A program made the translations under genes and the position numbers. The notes beneath the pieces were generated by a model that searched no databases, was not told where the DNA came from, and saw only the letters and a list, made by a program, of their open reading frames with translations. A stretch of DNA of 64,000 nucleotides from Doryteuthis pealeii (Eukaryota; Mollusca; Cephalopoda; Myopsida; Loliginidae): NCBI GenBank assembly GCA_023376005.1, contig CM042157.1:57738292-57802291 (forward strand), written 5' to 3'. This document shows positions 1 to 14,700 of this stretch, piece after piece (the stretch's first letter is position 1; each line of letters begins with the position of its first letter).

Positions 1-95
1 ATAGTCATACTTATCTTATGTGGCATCGTTATATAGTCATATTTTTATAGTCATATAGTCATACTACATATAACAGTCATATAGTCATATTAAAA

Positions 96-590
96 TTGTT
101 AAAATTTTCATATTATATAGTCATATTAAAATATGTTAAAATTTTCATATTATATAGTCATATTAAAATTGTTAAAATTTTCATATTATATAGTCATATT
201 AAAATTGTTAAAATTTTCATATTATATAGTCATATTAAAATTGTTAAAATTTTCATATTATATAGTCATATTAAAATTGTTAAAATTTCATATTATATAG
301 TTAAAATTTTCATATTATATAGTCATATTAAAATGTTAAAATTGTCATATTATATAGTCATATTAAAATTGTTAAAATTGTCATATTATATAGTCATATT
401 AAATTGTTAAAATTGTCATATTATATAGTCATATTAAATTGTTAAAAAATTTTCATATTATATAGTCATATTAAAATTGTTAAAATTTTCATATTATGTA
501 GTCATATTAAAATTGTTAAAATTTTCATATTATATAGTCATATAAGAATTGTTAAAATTTTTATATTATATAGTCATATTAGAATTGTTA
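96..590. repeat. Tandem array, unit about 36 bp
   Basis: About 13 copies of an AT-rich unit with core TTTTCATATTATATAGTCAT plus ATTAAAATTGTTAAAA. Some units carry one-base changes or lack part of the unit. The unit is a multiple of three, which produces an open but meaningless reading frame. Confidence 0.95.
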
Positions 591-934
591 ATTTCTGTGG
601 CATTGTTGTTTAGTCATCTTATTTAGTTTGTATAGCCCTTTTCTATTTCTTAGGCTAGTTCTAAGCTTTCTCTTCTATCTGTTAATCTGGGCTCGGATTG
701 GATTTATTCTTGGGACTTTTCTTGGGCTTTTCATTAAATGTAATAATTAAATTATCATACTGTCATATATCCACAGGTCCTGTTAATGTGATGCTAAAAA
801 AGAGAGCATGGCATATTTAGTTCATGTGGAAATATTTTTCTGAAATATTTTTTTCTTGAGGAACAATTAGATTTTGTACCCATCATAATAACTTTTCTTT
901 TTTATATTTCATATCTTAAGGTTTTAATTTGTAT

Positions 935-1436
935 TATTTAGATTTTTCAGACTGTTGTCCTCATCTTTAGTGTTATTTACACAAAGTTTTGGCTGATGTG
1001 TCCTCCAGCTTTCTTCAGGTGCTTCACATCGAACTCGGGAGTCATCATGTTGTGATCAGGTCCAGCTGGACACATGGTGCAATGGATGTAAGGGTTAAGG
1101 TAATACAATTCTAAATGACAATCATCTGTAGGTTGCAGGGGTTCAATCCTGACCACGGGTGATAATAACATAGAATATTTAAGATAGCTTAACATTTGTA
1201 CCCAGCCATGGTTAACATTAAATAAAGAGTTCAGTTTGAAGATCCGTGATAGTTCCTGATTACGACACGAAGGCTCCCAAATTTAATGAGACGGTTCTTG
1301 ATTTCAACAAGAAACACTTGAAGAAGGCTGGAGGGCACATCAGCCAAAACGTTGTATATATAACAATAAAGATGAGGACAACAGTCCAAATAATCTGAAT
1401 AATACAAATTATCAAGCTTCATTTTCAGATTTAAAC
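935..1436 (+). mobile_element. SINE family C copy preceded by an inverted tail copy
   Basis: The plus part (about 1066-1436) has a degenerate box A-like start, a box B-like GGGTTCAATCCTG, and the shared tail ending in CAAATTATCAAGCTTCAT. Bases 935-1060 are an inverted copy of the tail (CCTCATCTTT ... TTCTTCAGGTG). The same arrangement recurs elsewhere in the window. Confidence 0.75.
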
Positions 1437-1539
1437 GGGTACAGATACTAATTCTTTGATCCTAACCAGAAGTGTTGATTTTATAGGTAATTGTCATTTT
1501 TTATGGGAATTATGCTAATTTATAGAGGGTTACTCTCTA

Positions 1540-1541
<2 letters not shown>

Positions 1542-1580
<39 letters not shown>
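1542..1580. repeat. (TA)n microsatellite
   Basis: Pure alternating TA tract directly downstream of exon 30. Similar tracts lie at 2763-2794, 30303-30331, 33436-33480, 33667-33715, 33762-33804, 38540-38583, 39570-39598, 39885-39919, 42138-42180, 42675-42702, 42800-42836, 45785-45826, 46315-46352, 46859-46896, 49708-49738 and 55938-55983. Confidence 0.97.
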
Positions 1581-1582
<2 letters not shown>

Positions 1583-1599
1583 CTGACCAACCAATATAT

Positions 1600-1692
1600 T
1601 CATTGTAAACTGCATATTTTACTGGTTTTCTTGGAGCTGCGTAATTCTTCTTCCCTTGGGGAAGCACATGAACTGCTATCTTCAGACACATC
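1600..1692 (-). CDS. NEK9: Exon 30: last visible coding exon, possibly terminal
   Basis: Encodes [19 protein letters not shown] and SKKT. Two endings are possible: a donor GTAAAA after base 1623 (23 codons plus one base), or read-through to TGA at 1600-1602, adding SKICSLQ. I see no further exon at lower coordinates and no recognisable LC8-type KxTQT motif. A minus-strand AATAAA at about 704-709 could be a poly(A) signal, but nothing confirms it. Confidence 0.7.
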   Translation of the reverse strand, partial: DVSEDSSSCASPREEELRSSKKTSKICSLQ

Positions 1693-2756
1693 CTGAAATA
1701 TTAAAATAAAATAAAAGGGTTACAAGATATCAAAATATATATTACCAAAGTGGACCATATGACCTTTAGGCACCCCTTTTGCGATCTCGATTCATAAGGA
1801 CATTTTTTCCATTTACACCGTCAAAATCTGGTTGTTTGTTAACAGACGATTTTTAGAGGTTTTTTTTTTTAAATTATAAAACTAACTCCTAATTCTAACC
1901 CCTAACAAACAACTGGATTTTGACGGTGTAAATGAAAAAAAATGGCCTTATGAATTGAGATCGCAAAAGGGGTGCCTAAAGGTCATATGGTCCCCAAAGT
2001 TGTAATTTCATGTATATCCTGGGAACCGTACACCACAGAAGACTACTTACTTCTTATTACATAAACCACCCAAGTAAGATGAACTAGACACGAGTTTGTT
2101 CTGACTTCTGCAGCATAAGTGAATTATAAGGGAGATAACTATGAAATGCTAATTAGAATCCTTCACTTCTTCCTAAATAGAAGCATCACTATCATCATGG
2201 ACTGGTTCACAGGTCATCTAATTTATTAAACACAAAAATCTTATTATAATGGAGATTCAGTGTCTGTCTGTAACCGAAACTATGTCACTACTTATATCAC
2301 AATACCCTCAGGAATTACATAAATTTATCAATGAGTATTTAATTTGTAGTCAAAATCATTAATACATAGAATACATCTTATTTATTAACAATGTCTCTAT
2401 GAAAATCTGAGTTAGATTTGCTTCAAAACAGCTCATGTTATTAGTGTGTATAAAATCCTGTAATGTGTTTTATATATTACTAAGAAATAAAGGTTTACAT
2501 AATATATCGTGTGATCAATTTACATACTGATTTTTAACAAAACTGGGTTTAAGGAATAATTGCTTGGTGTTATTGATCTCTAATATTATTGTTTTATTCT
2601 CCAACATATTAAAATCAATCCTACTGATTTTATATAGAAATCAATTAAGATATAATCAAAATAAGAATAATATTTTTATGTGTTCTTGTTAGCCTTTCTA
2701 ATTCATCATATTTCATTACTTAAATACTTATGCCCGGAGGGTGCATATTCTCGCTA

Positions 2757-2797
<41 letters not shown>

Positions 2798-5700
2798 TAA
2801 AACAAGGCATTCAGATGGATGATATTTTATTATAGGACTTGACGTTATGATGTTTCAGTTTGTTTAGAAAAACATTGTTAGGGCATCATTGGTATTCAGT
2901 TATAAAAAAAAAAAAGGATTTTATATAGAAACCAATTAAAATAAGTGTAATCTTTTTGTATGCGTTCTTATTTAATTTCATTACATTAAAACTTAAATAC
3001 TTGTGCCCGGAGGGCGCATATTCTTGCTGGTTGTTATAAGAAAGTTAAAAAGACATTTGTGATGATTAATGAGGGAAGACTGCCGTCTTTTGTAAAGTAC
3101 AGAACACCATTTTATCTACTGTAAATTCTCGAGTATAGTCTGCCCTTGAGTATAATACGCAGGGGATTTTTAGGGGGCTGTACCTCTTAAAAAATGCGTC
3201 TGAATAAACATTACCAGACACCAAATAGAGACTCGGACATTGCTTAGAAAATATTTTTCATTTTTAACCTCATATATATATATATTTACCTACCCCTCCG
3301 CACGAGCAGGATACGACACAAGGTCAATTTCTTAACCAGAGTTCAACAGGTTTGAATTAAGAGTTTTCCTTCTCCTAGACCGGTTGCCTAACCAAGGTTA
3401 AAGAGCCCAGTCTGCCCTACTATTTACCTATAGCTGGAGGGAGAGTAGGATTCATACCTTTCCTAAGGGTATTAGCACTAAGTGAAATGCAATTACCACG
3501 TCCAGGATTTGAACTCGGGGTGATGAGTCCATTTCCCATGACTTTAACCATAACATCACACGCTTCCCTACTAACCTCGTATATAGTACGCACTAAGGAT
3601 TTTTCATCTTTAAATTTTGGGGAAAAAAGTGCGGATTATACTCGAGGATTTACGGTTCATAAATTCTATGAGCATTTAAAGGTCACTGGGTTTACAGATT
3701 TAATTTTACTGGGAACGAATCAAGAGTTTTCAAGAAAAGTGAAGTAGGGCGTTAATAACTGCAGCTATGAACAGAATTCAGTTGCTAGGCAACAGTCAAG
3801 CTATAATAAAATAGTGATGCTTACTGTGTTTCGGACACTTGTTGATTCCATCTGCAGACATTCAACTTTTTCCTAAAATTGAAAATTATAAGTATAATCA
3901 GGATCAGTAGGTAGGGGGTTAAAAGAGGTTTTTGTGTAGTTGTTTCTCAAGAGTTTTTGCATACAGTTATATGATATCAAGTATTCCTATCTAATACAAA
4001 TAATTTGCACACAGTTATATGATATCAAGTATTCCTATCTAATACTAATAATTTGCACACAGTTATATGATATCAAGTATTCCTATCTAATACAAATAAT
4101 TTGCACACAGTTATATGATATCCTATCTAATACTAATAATTTGCATACATTTATATGATATCAAGTATTCCCTAATACAAATAATTTGCACACAGTTATA
4201 TGATATCAAGTATTCCTATCTAATACTAATAATTTGCACACAGTTATATGATATCAAGTATTCCTATCTAATACTAATAATTTGCACACAGTTATATGAT
4301 ATCAAGTATTCCTATCTAATACAAATAATTTGCACACAGTTATATGATATCAAGTATTCTTATCTGATACAAATAATTTGCACAGTTATATGATATCAAG
4401 TATTCCTATCTAATACAAATAATTTGCACACAGTTATATGATATCAAGTATTCCTATTCCTATCTAATACAAATAATTTGCACACAGTTATATGATATTA
4501 GTTATATGATATCAAGTATTCCTATCTAATACAAATAATTTGCACACAGTTATATGATATCAAGTATTCCTATCTAATACAAATGATATCAAGTATTCCT
4601 ATCTAATACAAATAATTTGCACACAGTTATATGATATCAAGTATTCCTATCTAATACAAATAATTTGCACACAGTTATATGATATCAAGTATTCCTATCT
4701 AGTATGTATGCATTATATGATATCAAGTATTCTTATCTGATACAAATAATTTGCACAGTTATATGATATCAAGTATTCCTATCTAATATAAATAATTTGC
4801 ACACAGTTATATGATATCAAGTATTCCTATCTATACATTTATATGATATCAAGTATTCCTATCTAATACAAATAATTTGCACACAGTTATATGATATCAA
4901 GTATTCCTATCTAATACTAATAATTTGCATACATTTATATGATATCAAGTATTCCTATCTAATACAAATAATTTGCACACAGTTATATGATATCAAGTAT
5001 TCCTATCTGATACAAATAATTTGCACAGTTATATGATATCAAGTATTCCTATCTAATACAAATAATTTGCACAGTTATATGATATCAAGTATTCCTATTT
5101 AATACAAATAATTTGCACAGTTATATGACATCAAGTATTCCTATCTAATACTTATATGTTATACACAATTCTATGGTTTCAAGTAATTATTTTTATCTAA
5201 TTATAATCATACGCTGAGTTGGCAATGGTCGGTTTCGAACCAGGAACTTTGTGATTCCTTGCCAGATGCTCTACTGACTGAGGTGTGTAGTTTCATATCA
5301 TATCGAAAGAGGAGTTTCATAGGTGCTTCGACCAGTCAAAAACTTGGTGGAATAAGTGTGTTGAATGTGAAGGGGAATAAATTGAAGAAAATTAGTTTCA
5401 TTTTTTTTAAATTTAGTCTTGGTAAAGGGAAACCTCAAACAGTTTCAAACAAGAATGCAAATGGGGAACATTAACAATACAAAGGCATGAGATTAATTTC
5501 CCTTACCTTTAAACTTTGTACAATTTTGTTAAACTCTTGGATCTCTTGGTCACGGACTTGAAGTTTCTCTTTCAACAGACCAATTTCATCTTCAAGGGGT
5601 TTATCTTTTTCCTGAAAAAAATTAAATAAAATCACACAACTTCGTCTAACTTAGCATCTATATATGAAAAAGTCGTCGGGGTGGCCTATAGTCGGTATCA

Positions 5701-8700
5701 GCCAATCAGCGAGGGAGTCTATCCCCGTTTCACTAGCGCTAAACCAAGGAGATGGTTTTTGCGTCTGAGGTGGAGCACCACACCTACTGATAGCTCCTTA
5801 CTTTACCGCAAAGATCCCTGTGCTACTCATACGCTGAGTTGGCGAGGGCTGGTTTTGAACTAGGAACCTTGTGGTTTCTAGCTGAACGCTATACCGACTG
5901 AGCTCACCCGGCATCTATATAATAATACTGATGTTCCTAAAAAATATACAAACGTTATCATCTTTAAGTGACTATTTTAAAGAAAAATTGGCACCCCAAA
6001 AATTAATAGTTAGAAAATTGGTACCCAGCAGACCAGAAAAAATTTAATGTTTGCAATTTTAGGAGAAATTGGAGTCTTAAGTCTACCAGGCAAAACCTAT
6101 GGTCAATTTCTGGGTGGTCAAACCAGTGGGCAGGGGCAGTGGTGTACTCTGCATATGTACGAGTCAGCTCTGAACCCTGGGAGCCAGATTCAGTGCCGGC
6201 GTCAGAGTGAGAGTGTCGTTCCAGTGGGCAGTTGATAATAAGCAAAGACCCACCATCATATGAAGTCAGTCAGACTTCTAAGTTCAAGCAGTTTATTTGT
6301 TAGTTAAAATAACTTTTTTTATCAGCTGAAGACATTAATTCAAGGGTCCTCTGCTCCTGCACAAAGTATCACACCTTCTTCCTCCTCCTCAATTAGCGTC
6401 CTATCTGTTTACTTAGGAATCCATGTTTCATAGACAACACATAACAATACATTAAAATAAACCACCATATTTATTTATTTGCCAATAAGCAACAATACAT
6501 AAAGTAAGGGACATAAGTTAGATAACTCAAACTTCGACATTATCAGATATTTGTTGTCTTGTTTTTCTTTTCCTTGTGAACCTGTCACTAGCTCTTTTTA
6601 TCTTTTGAACTGGACAGCACAGAATATTACAATGTGGGGTCAACACCATTGTGCAACAAAGGCGCAGGAGTGCAGAGCGAGTATTCTCACAGATAAAAGG
6701 GGGTGGGTCTAGCCAAATTAAGGCTGAAGTGTAGTGTTGCAGGTCACCAGACCACTTAGTACCCAGGTCACAGACCTGGATATTTACCACGTACCCCACG
6801 TGTATGGGTTAGGCACAAGGCTCTATTAATGTGGGACCATCCACAAGCCGAAACTCATGGGTGCTGGGTGCAAAAAAATGCATTGATCCCATCGGCATTC
6901 CCCTTCAAGGGTAACGCCTCAGGCACTGGGCAATAAACCCAGCTCTACCTCTTTAAATCAAGGGGGCAGGTGTTGCCTGGGGGGATCAACAATGTTAGCT
7001 TGTAAGGTCCAGGGCCGAAGCCACTGGACCCCAGCTGGGCTGGGTCTACACGGACTAATCAGTCACCACAATCCTGTCCTTAAGCATGATAGATCACCAC
7101 CCAGTGCCAACAGGTGGCCCTATTGGGTCTTACCCCACTGAAGAGGTGCAGTTGGCGTATTCTACAGCCCCAGACAACAGTGCGGCTTATTGAAAAAGAA
7201 GGTTATTACCTGACCATTCTATTGATGTTTATTTGGCAGGGAGGGTTTCAAACTCACCTCTTTGCGCCTGAGAACCTCTTCTTGGTTTTCTTTTAATTTT
7301 TCTAATTGTTCTTGAATGCCTTCCAATTGCAACTCGACTTTCTTTTTTTCACTTTTCATATTTTCAAGTTCTTCCTGTTTCAAAATAAATAAAAAAGATA
7401 AGCAACTGACACATCATAGAATGTAAAATAATTAAAAATGCAGAATAAGCCAAAGGCAAACTTTTTTTAGACCTCATTTTTCTGATGCAGGTATCACTGG
7501 GGAATAAGAAAACTTTTCTCATTCCCCAATGCTACCTGCATTGGAAAAATAAGTACTTTGTATCAATTCTGTAGAACAAAAAAAAACAAAACAAACAGAT
7601 TGTTTCTTTGTTTAATGGCATATTAACCTTTATAATGCCAAAACCATCCTTGCAGAACAATAGTAGTACTATTTAACCCATAGCTGGGGGGGGATGAGGG
7701 GGGTCATTATTTTCCCAAGGGTAGTAGTTTGAAAGTGAACATAATAGTGTAACTGGAGTTCAAACTGGCTTACTATGAGGTCACAATCCAGCCACTATGC
7801 CAAGGGGACTCTCCTGACATAGAGAAATGTTCACAAAATACATTTGAAATTTTTTAAGGGTCCCACACAAGTTTTGTCAATTCTGTTTTAAAATGTTTCC
7901 ATCAAATCTGTCTTAAGATAAAAAATGTTGATCTGTCCTATTGATGGTAGCAAGTATAAAGTAAGTAAAGTAAAGTCATCGGGGCGGGCTAATGTGAGTC
8001 TATCTACTTTTCACTAGCGCTAGATCAAGGAGATTGTTTTTTTGCATCTGATGTGGACCGCCACACTTACAGATCCCTGTGCTACTCATATGCTGAGTCG
8101 GCAAGGGCCGGTATCAAACTAGGAACCTTGTGATTTCTAGCTAAACGCTCTACCAACTGAGCTAAGGGCCAGTAGCAAGTATAGTAAGATTATAAATAAA
8201 ATACAATGATTCCCTCACCATTGTGACTTGTGGAAGATATGTTCTGAGATATGCCACCCAGAGATATGCCTGAAACCACAAAAATACCAAGACCTGAACT
8301 GTGTTTTTTTTCTACACATAAATATCATAAATACATAAATAAAATTGCACTATGTTATGTTTTTACATACAAATAAAATATAGAGCATTGAATGAAAATA
8401 CAAGATCAGGTTGTTATAAATTAACAAGGTTTTATTTAACACAGGGTAGAGAAATGCTTCGCCCCTAAAAGTGACTTAAAAGCTCAACTTGTGTCCGATT
8501 AGCTAGCTTGTATACCAGTTCATGTATCATCATTGTGGAAGACCTATTTCCAGTCCTTGCTCCCACAATGCATAATAGTCACAATAGGCAAATTTTCTCC
8601 CAACTTATCAAGGGGAGGAACTCTAGAATTTCGTTAGGTCTGAACCTGACATATTACATGGTACCAGTAACCCCTGACATGTTCTAGCATCTGGTGGTAA

Positions 8701-11700
8701 AGATTGCCTCAGTAAATGACCAAAGACACCTGGTGTAATGGTTAACAAGCTAAACTAGCAGGCCATTGTTAGTGAGTTTGATTCTGAGTGCCCCCATACT
8801 GCTGGCCTTGCTCAGAATATTAACCTCCTAGAAACTGTACAGAAACATGCAACCAAACGAATACACTCCATCAGGCATCTACCATACTCTGAATGTCTCA
8901 CTGCCCTGGGAATGGATTCGCTGAAACTTCGGCGTCTGGCAACTGACCTGGTAAACGCTCATAAGGTCATTAATCATCTTAACAACAGCAAACTTGAGCA
9001 CCTTTTTGATCTCCATCTTTCTAACACACGTGGGCATGCCTACAAAGTCAGAAAACAGCACTGCTCACATGACTTTCGGAAACATTTTTTCATGCTCAGA
9101 ATTACGGAGACATGGAATAAACTGCCCGCATCTGTTGTAGGCTGCTGAAACACTGAATCTTTCAAAGCCTCCATGCTTCCTGTAGTTTGCCGACACTATA
9201 CCTGATGCCCCTTTCCACACACATATGCACACACGCACACACATGCATGCATATTACTACTGTAAACTGTTCATGTTCCTGACACTAATACATTATTCTG
9301 TGTACTAGACATGAGACTTTGATGAGTTGTGGTGCACCTGAGCACTGTACACAATAAATTTCATTATTATTATTATTATTAGTAAATGACTAAGGACACT
9401 TTGTGTAATGTTTAACAAGCTAGATCAGTAGGCCATTGTTAAGGAGTTTGATTCTCACAGAGTACCCCCTTACTTCTGGCCTTGTGCCGAGCTTAGTAAA
9501 TGACTTCATATTAGCATCTAAGAGTGGTTCTAAATGTAGGGTGTATGCCCCATGAGGGGGCTGATTTTTAAAGGGGTGCAATTGAATCTAAGCAACATAA
9601 ACTACATAATTATTTTGAGTAAATATTTTTTGTGTACTGTAATATTGACATAATTACCACTTCATTGTTCTTCATGCCCATCACATGAGGTTATGGACAA
9701 ACCTTCTTTATGAATTTGGAATAAGAAATTAGAGTTGCCAGAAATTGTGTACAAATAATAATTAACTTTTTACACAAACTTTATTAACTTATGAAAAGTT
9801 CAAATTAAAATCTTATCAATGAAAATCTCAGTGAAATTTAATCAAACTTCTAATATTTAAGATAATCCAAAATATCTTATAACAACAAAAATAATTATAA
9901 CATAAAATTTATAATAAATTTCATTTTTACTTTTCCCAAATAGCTTGTTTTTTTAAGCTTGTTTAAACTAAGGTATTTCCATTTTAAGTTTCTTCAGCTC
10001 AAACTGATTTCACTTTTTAAATTATAAGAATTATATATTACCACATGGAAGGGTATGAGGATTTTAGAGGGGATTAGGTGAGGCATGGTAGAAAAAGGTT
10101 GGGAACCCCAGGTCTTGTAGAGTAGTACAACGGAACAGATATTGGACAGGGACGCCCTTGGACAGTCACCTGCAATAATAGACTCTACCATGCACGTGCA
10201 AGGCATGGGAGGGAATTAATATAAGCAGGCTTCCTCCTCGAAACTGGGCAGTTCACATATCGCCGTTGACCCCATTACAGGTCTAAGACTATCCTGATGT
10301 TTATCCTGAATATTTTGAAAACTTACCAAGAGAACATCATCTCGATTTCTGGGAGTTCCAAGGGAAGTGATCCCTCTATTTCCAGCATGGCGTCCTAAAA
10401 GACCCCTAAAAAGAAAAGGAAAGAAAAATGCAACTTAATGATGTTCAGTCTATCACGCTAGCCAGTACACCACAGTGAATCCCCACCAAGGGCATTAGTA
10501 TGCAGTGAAATGCAAATAGAGGTGGTGGGGGCATTAAATAAAAACCCTATCACTTTCTTGCTATTTCATTATTTATTGCATTTTATTATTAAAAAAACAA
10601 ACAAACAAAAAGAACATCACTATTGAGAGATGAGGAGTTGTCTTGTCTCTTGTGTTCAACACAATTCCTTTTTTTCCCATCAAGGTCATACATTGTTTTC
10701 CAATTTCTCAATTTAGCTTGTCAAGTTTATATTTTATGTTGATAACCATTATGCTAACCACACCTCCACCCATGATTATAATAAATTAGGATAACACAGT
10801 AATTTATTCAAGGCAAAACAAGACATTAAGTTTATAAGTTCCCAAAATTCACACTGGATTGTCCAATTGGACACATAGCCTAGTGGATAAAGGAGTTAGT
10901 TACGACAGTTTTAAGTGACAGTTATCTCTAGGTTCAATCCTAGTCAGGGGCAGCAGTAACATAGAATAATAATTAACACAGCTTAACACCTGTACTCCAG
11001 CTATGGTTAGCAGAATGAAAACAGGATACCCCATGGACTGAATAGATTCAAAGTTCTGTGATGGCTCCCAATTACAACAAGAAGGTTCCTGAGTCCGACA
11101 AGAAATACCTGAAGAAGGCTGGAGGGCACATCGTCCGAAACGTTGTACAGATAACAATGAAGATGAGGACAATAATCCAAATAATACTAATTATCAAGCT
11201 TCATCTAAAAAATTCAGAGAAAGTTATTGTTGGTTATTTTGGGACATCATCACTTGTGGGCTATTTAATAACAAATCTTGTTTTCTTGTAGATAGGATTT
11301 GTAGGTAAATATTTTTGCTTGATTTAGTTTTATAAACTGGTAGAAATAATTTTCATTAACTTTATGTGTATTGATAAATTGGTATAAATAATTTTCACAT
11401 GTATCCATGTATTTGTAGAAAAAAAATTTCATTAACATGCAAACAGATCTATTTGACTTATAGAGGGAACCCTAACAGATACTACCACTCTGGGAATGTA
11501 TCTAAAGTTTTATAAATTTGCAAAAAAAACAAAAAAAACAAGGGAGGCTACTCTATAATTAGCAGTTAAGAATTACCTTCCTTACTAACATAACTTTTAC
11601 AATTTTCTTTCTTTCTTTCAATTTTAGTAAATGGTTTACTGTGTTATTATCTACTTACCTCTTTGTTGGCATCTTTGATGAATTTCTTTGAGAAGCTGGT

Positions 11701-14700
11701 TTTAAAGAAAACGGTGACTTTGCCTTGACTTGAACCTGGGCCTCTGTGGCTTTATTCGTTTTGCAATTATTTGATGTTAAACTTGACTTTCTCACTTGAT
11801 TCTTCTCTCTGACATTGCTGATGCTGAAATAAATATAAAAATATGCTACAGAAAGAACAGGTTTTTTATTATTTAATGACTTCTCCACCATTCCGGATTT
11901 TTAAAAAAAGGTTGAATGGCATATCAACCCTTATGGATTATTTAAAGCCAACTTTTCTTTTTTTAATAAATGATTGGTGAAATTAATGGAGCTGATTTTT
12001 AAGGATTTAAAACTTTTTGAATACAGTTATATATGAGGGTCATTCAATAAATAAGATGAATTTTGGCAATATGAAGTTTATAGTTGCACTTCTTACAAGG
12101 AAATCAATAGTAATAAATCTTTTCATGTCCCAAAAGACTGTCTTTACTGAGGTGTGTTTCCACTTTATAGACTGTGGTTTTATGGCACATTGACTCCTAT
12201 ATAATGGCCATATAGTGCCAAACAAGGCTTTCAAAGTAGATTCTCCTGGTCTTTAATCCTATCTCCAAGGTTCTGATTCTGAATGTGGTTTTATGGCACA
12301 TTGACTCCTCTATGATGGTCATGTAGTGCGAAACAAGGCTTTCAAAGTAGATTCTCCTGGCTTTTAATCCCATCTCCAAGGTAAAATCATAATTAACCAA
12401 TTTATAAACATTTTTTGGCTAAAATATGCTTCTCTGTACACATCACATATTCTTCTGTAAATTTGGCACGGTTTAAACTTCTCAGCCAGTCAAAATTTGA
12501 TGACAGACCTTTGGTTCAAGCCTGGAGCACTGTTTAATTTGCTGCCATTTTGAATAGCCTCAAAACAAATATTTTTGTGAGATTGAAATAATTTCTATTA
12601 TAAACCAATGCCAAACAATGTAGAGTTTACATTTATGGAAAAAAAATTCTGAAAATTTTTATTTTACTTTTTTCAAAAAAAATTCCCCTTATTTACTGAA
12701 TGACCCATATAAGGGCCAGGTTAGCTCAGTCAGAAGTGCATTTGGAACACAAAGTTCCTAGTTCAATACCGGCCCTCGCCAACTCAGCATATGAGTAGCA
12801 CAAGGATCTTTAAAGAGCTGATGGTAGGTGTGGCACTCCACCTCAGACGCAAAAACAATCTCCTTGGTCTAGTGCTAGTGAAAAGGGGATAGACTCCCTT
12901 ACTGATTGGCTGATACTGACTTTAGGCCACCCCAACGACTTTATGGAATGACCCATATACACATCCTTTGCACTCGCTGGGGTGGTCTGCCTTAAGAAAT
13001 TGTATTCCTTTTTCTTTTTCCTGTCAGTCTTCATTTAGACCTCCCACTTAAGTTCCCCTTTATTTATTGAATGACTCTTGTATATACAAACATACTGAGA
13101 ATTTTAGTAGTACTAGCAACAGAAAACACCCTCTGGGCATCATAAAAATTAATTTTTGAAAGACATTGGCTGAGAGGGTGGGAGTTAAAAATTCAATGTC
13201 AGAGGGTTTGTATCATAAGTAAGAAAAATCCTCATATTTATTAAAGGAGTAAAAAAAATAAAATAAATCAATTTGAAATGAAAACTGAGCCCCGTCCCTC
13301 TCAAATAAAATGTTGCATGCATGTAATAATTAAACAATTATTTTGAATATTTTCCACATCAATTTTACACAAAATCGTAGGTATTTATTTATTTGTAAAC
13401 TTTTTAATTAACTTCTTGTTACTGTAAAAATTGCTTACTCAAATTTTGAGTGTATATAGCATAAGAATATTGTGACGTAAGCTGTGACGTAGAGCTATGA
13501 CGTAGTTTTTGTTACAGACAGAAATACAGACAATCTCCATTATTAATAGATAGTGATATTTGTCAGTTTACCTGGATGTTGATTTGTCTGTGTTGGTGTC
13601 TGAACCTGTAGAAGAGGTCAAGTTTTTATCTTTGTTTGTCTTTAATGGAGCATCAGCCTCGTCATTTGTCTTTTCAGGATTCTACGGAGAAAAAAAAAAA
13701 AATGAAATGTCAATCAAAATCAAAAGAAGTCAAGATTTTGAGAATCTATACATTAATACTCATGTTCCTTAATTGTACAACCGTTATCATCTTGCAACAC
13801 CCTCTGATTAAAAATGAGACTGTCCAAATCGTCCAAGACAAAATGCAAAAATGTAAATCCTGATTATCTGGTGTTGCTTATCCGCTGAATTCTTATAAGT
13901 GCTGTCACCTCAGCTAAATAATGGACCTTTCCGTTTTTATTAGAAAGAAAGGGAAGAAAAGGACATGCTACACAGAAAAATATAAGAAAGAAAGAATGAG
14001 AGTAGGGGAAAGATAGAGAGATGGGGTGATCACATAGAGGTGATAACGTTAATCTGTTTCAATCAAACATAATGAAAAGAAGGAAAGAAAGAAAAAAAAA
14101 GAGTGAGAGAGTTAAATCATGATTCTTATACTTTTTACATATTGAACTATTATGCAATAGCTCTTAAGTAAACATATCAAAGATTGTAATAATCAAATTA
14201 TCAGACTGTGGTATATTCACAGGTCCTGCTGATAAAGCAATTATTTTACTATACACTGTAAGTCCAATATTTCGGGCAAAGCATATTTTATTATTCAGCA
14301 AAAGACCAATATTTTGATTTCAGGAAGATCACAGAAAAAGTAGAAGAAAAAAATTATTATACTTTTTACATATTCAACTATTAGCAATAGCTCTTAAGTA
14401 AACATATAAACGGTATAATGATTAAACGGTTATTTCCTATAAGTATAACATAAACAAAGGGGAACCACTCTTGACTGATAAATTATTTATTTTCCCATTA
14501 AATTAGTCCTAATTAATTTACCAAGGGACTATGACTTCCAAAGGGTTGAAAGAAAATTTTTGCCTAATATCTAAGAAAAATCTAATCTGAATTCCAAGTT
14601 TAATTAGAATTTGAAACATTCACCTTTGGTGTTTCCTCAGCTTTCAAAGACGTTGAACATCGGGAATCATCAAGGTTTCCTTCTGAATTCACTTGGCTCT

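Noticed and set aside
3940..4393. Open frames of 72-92 codons in the tandem arrays (also 96-410 and 28305-28694)
   Set aside because: The units are close to multiples of three, so frames stay open by chance; translation is a repetitive AT-biased peptide with no start context or splice logic.
3950..5150. CRISPR-like array
   Set aside because: Units are adjacent without unique spacers and the context is a eukaryotic intron.
5259..5474. Plus-strand frame of 71 codons
   Set aside because: It starts in a SINE fragment and continues into unremarkable intron sequence; no homology recognised.
12713..12790. tRNA gene candidates at SINE heads
   Set aside because: Box A and B are present but acceptor and anticodon stems do not pair well and each head is followed by the same SINE body.
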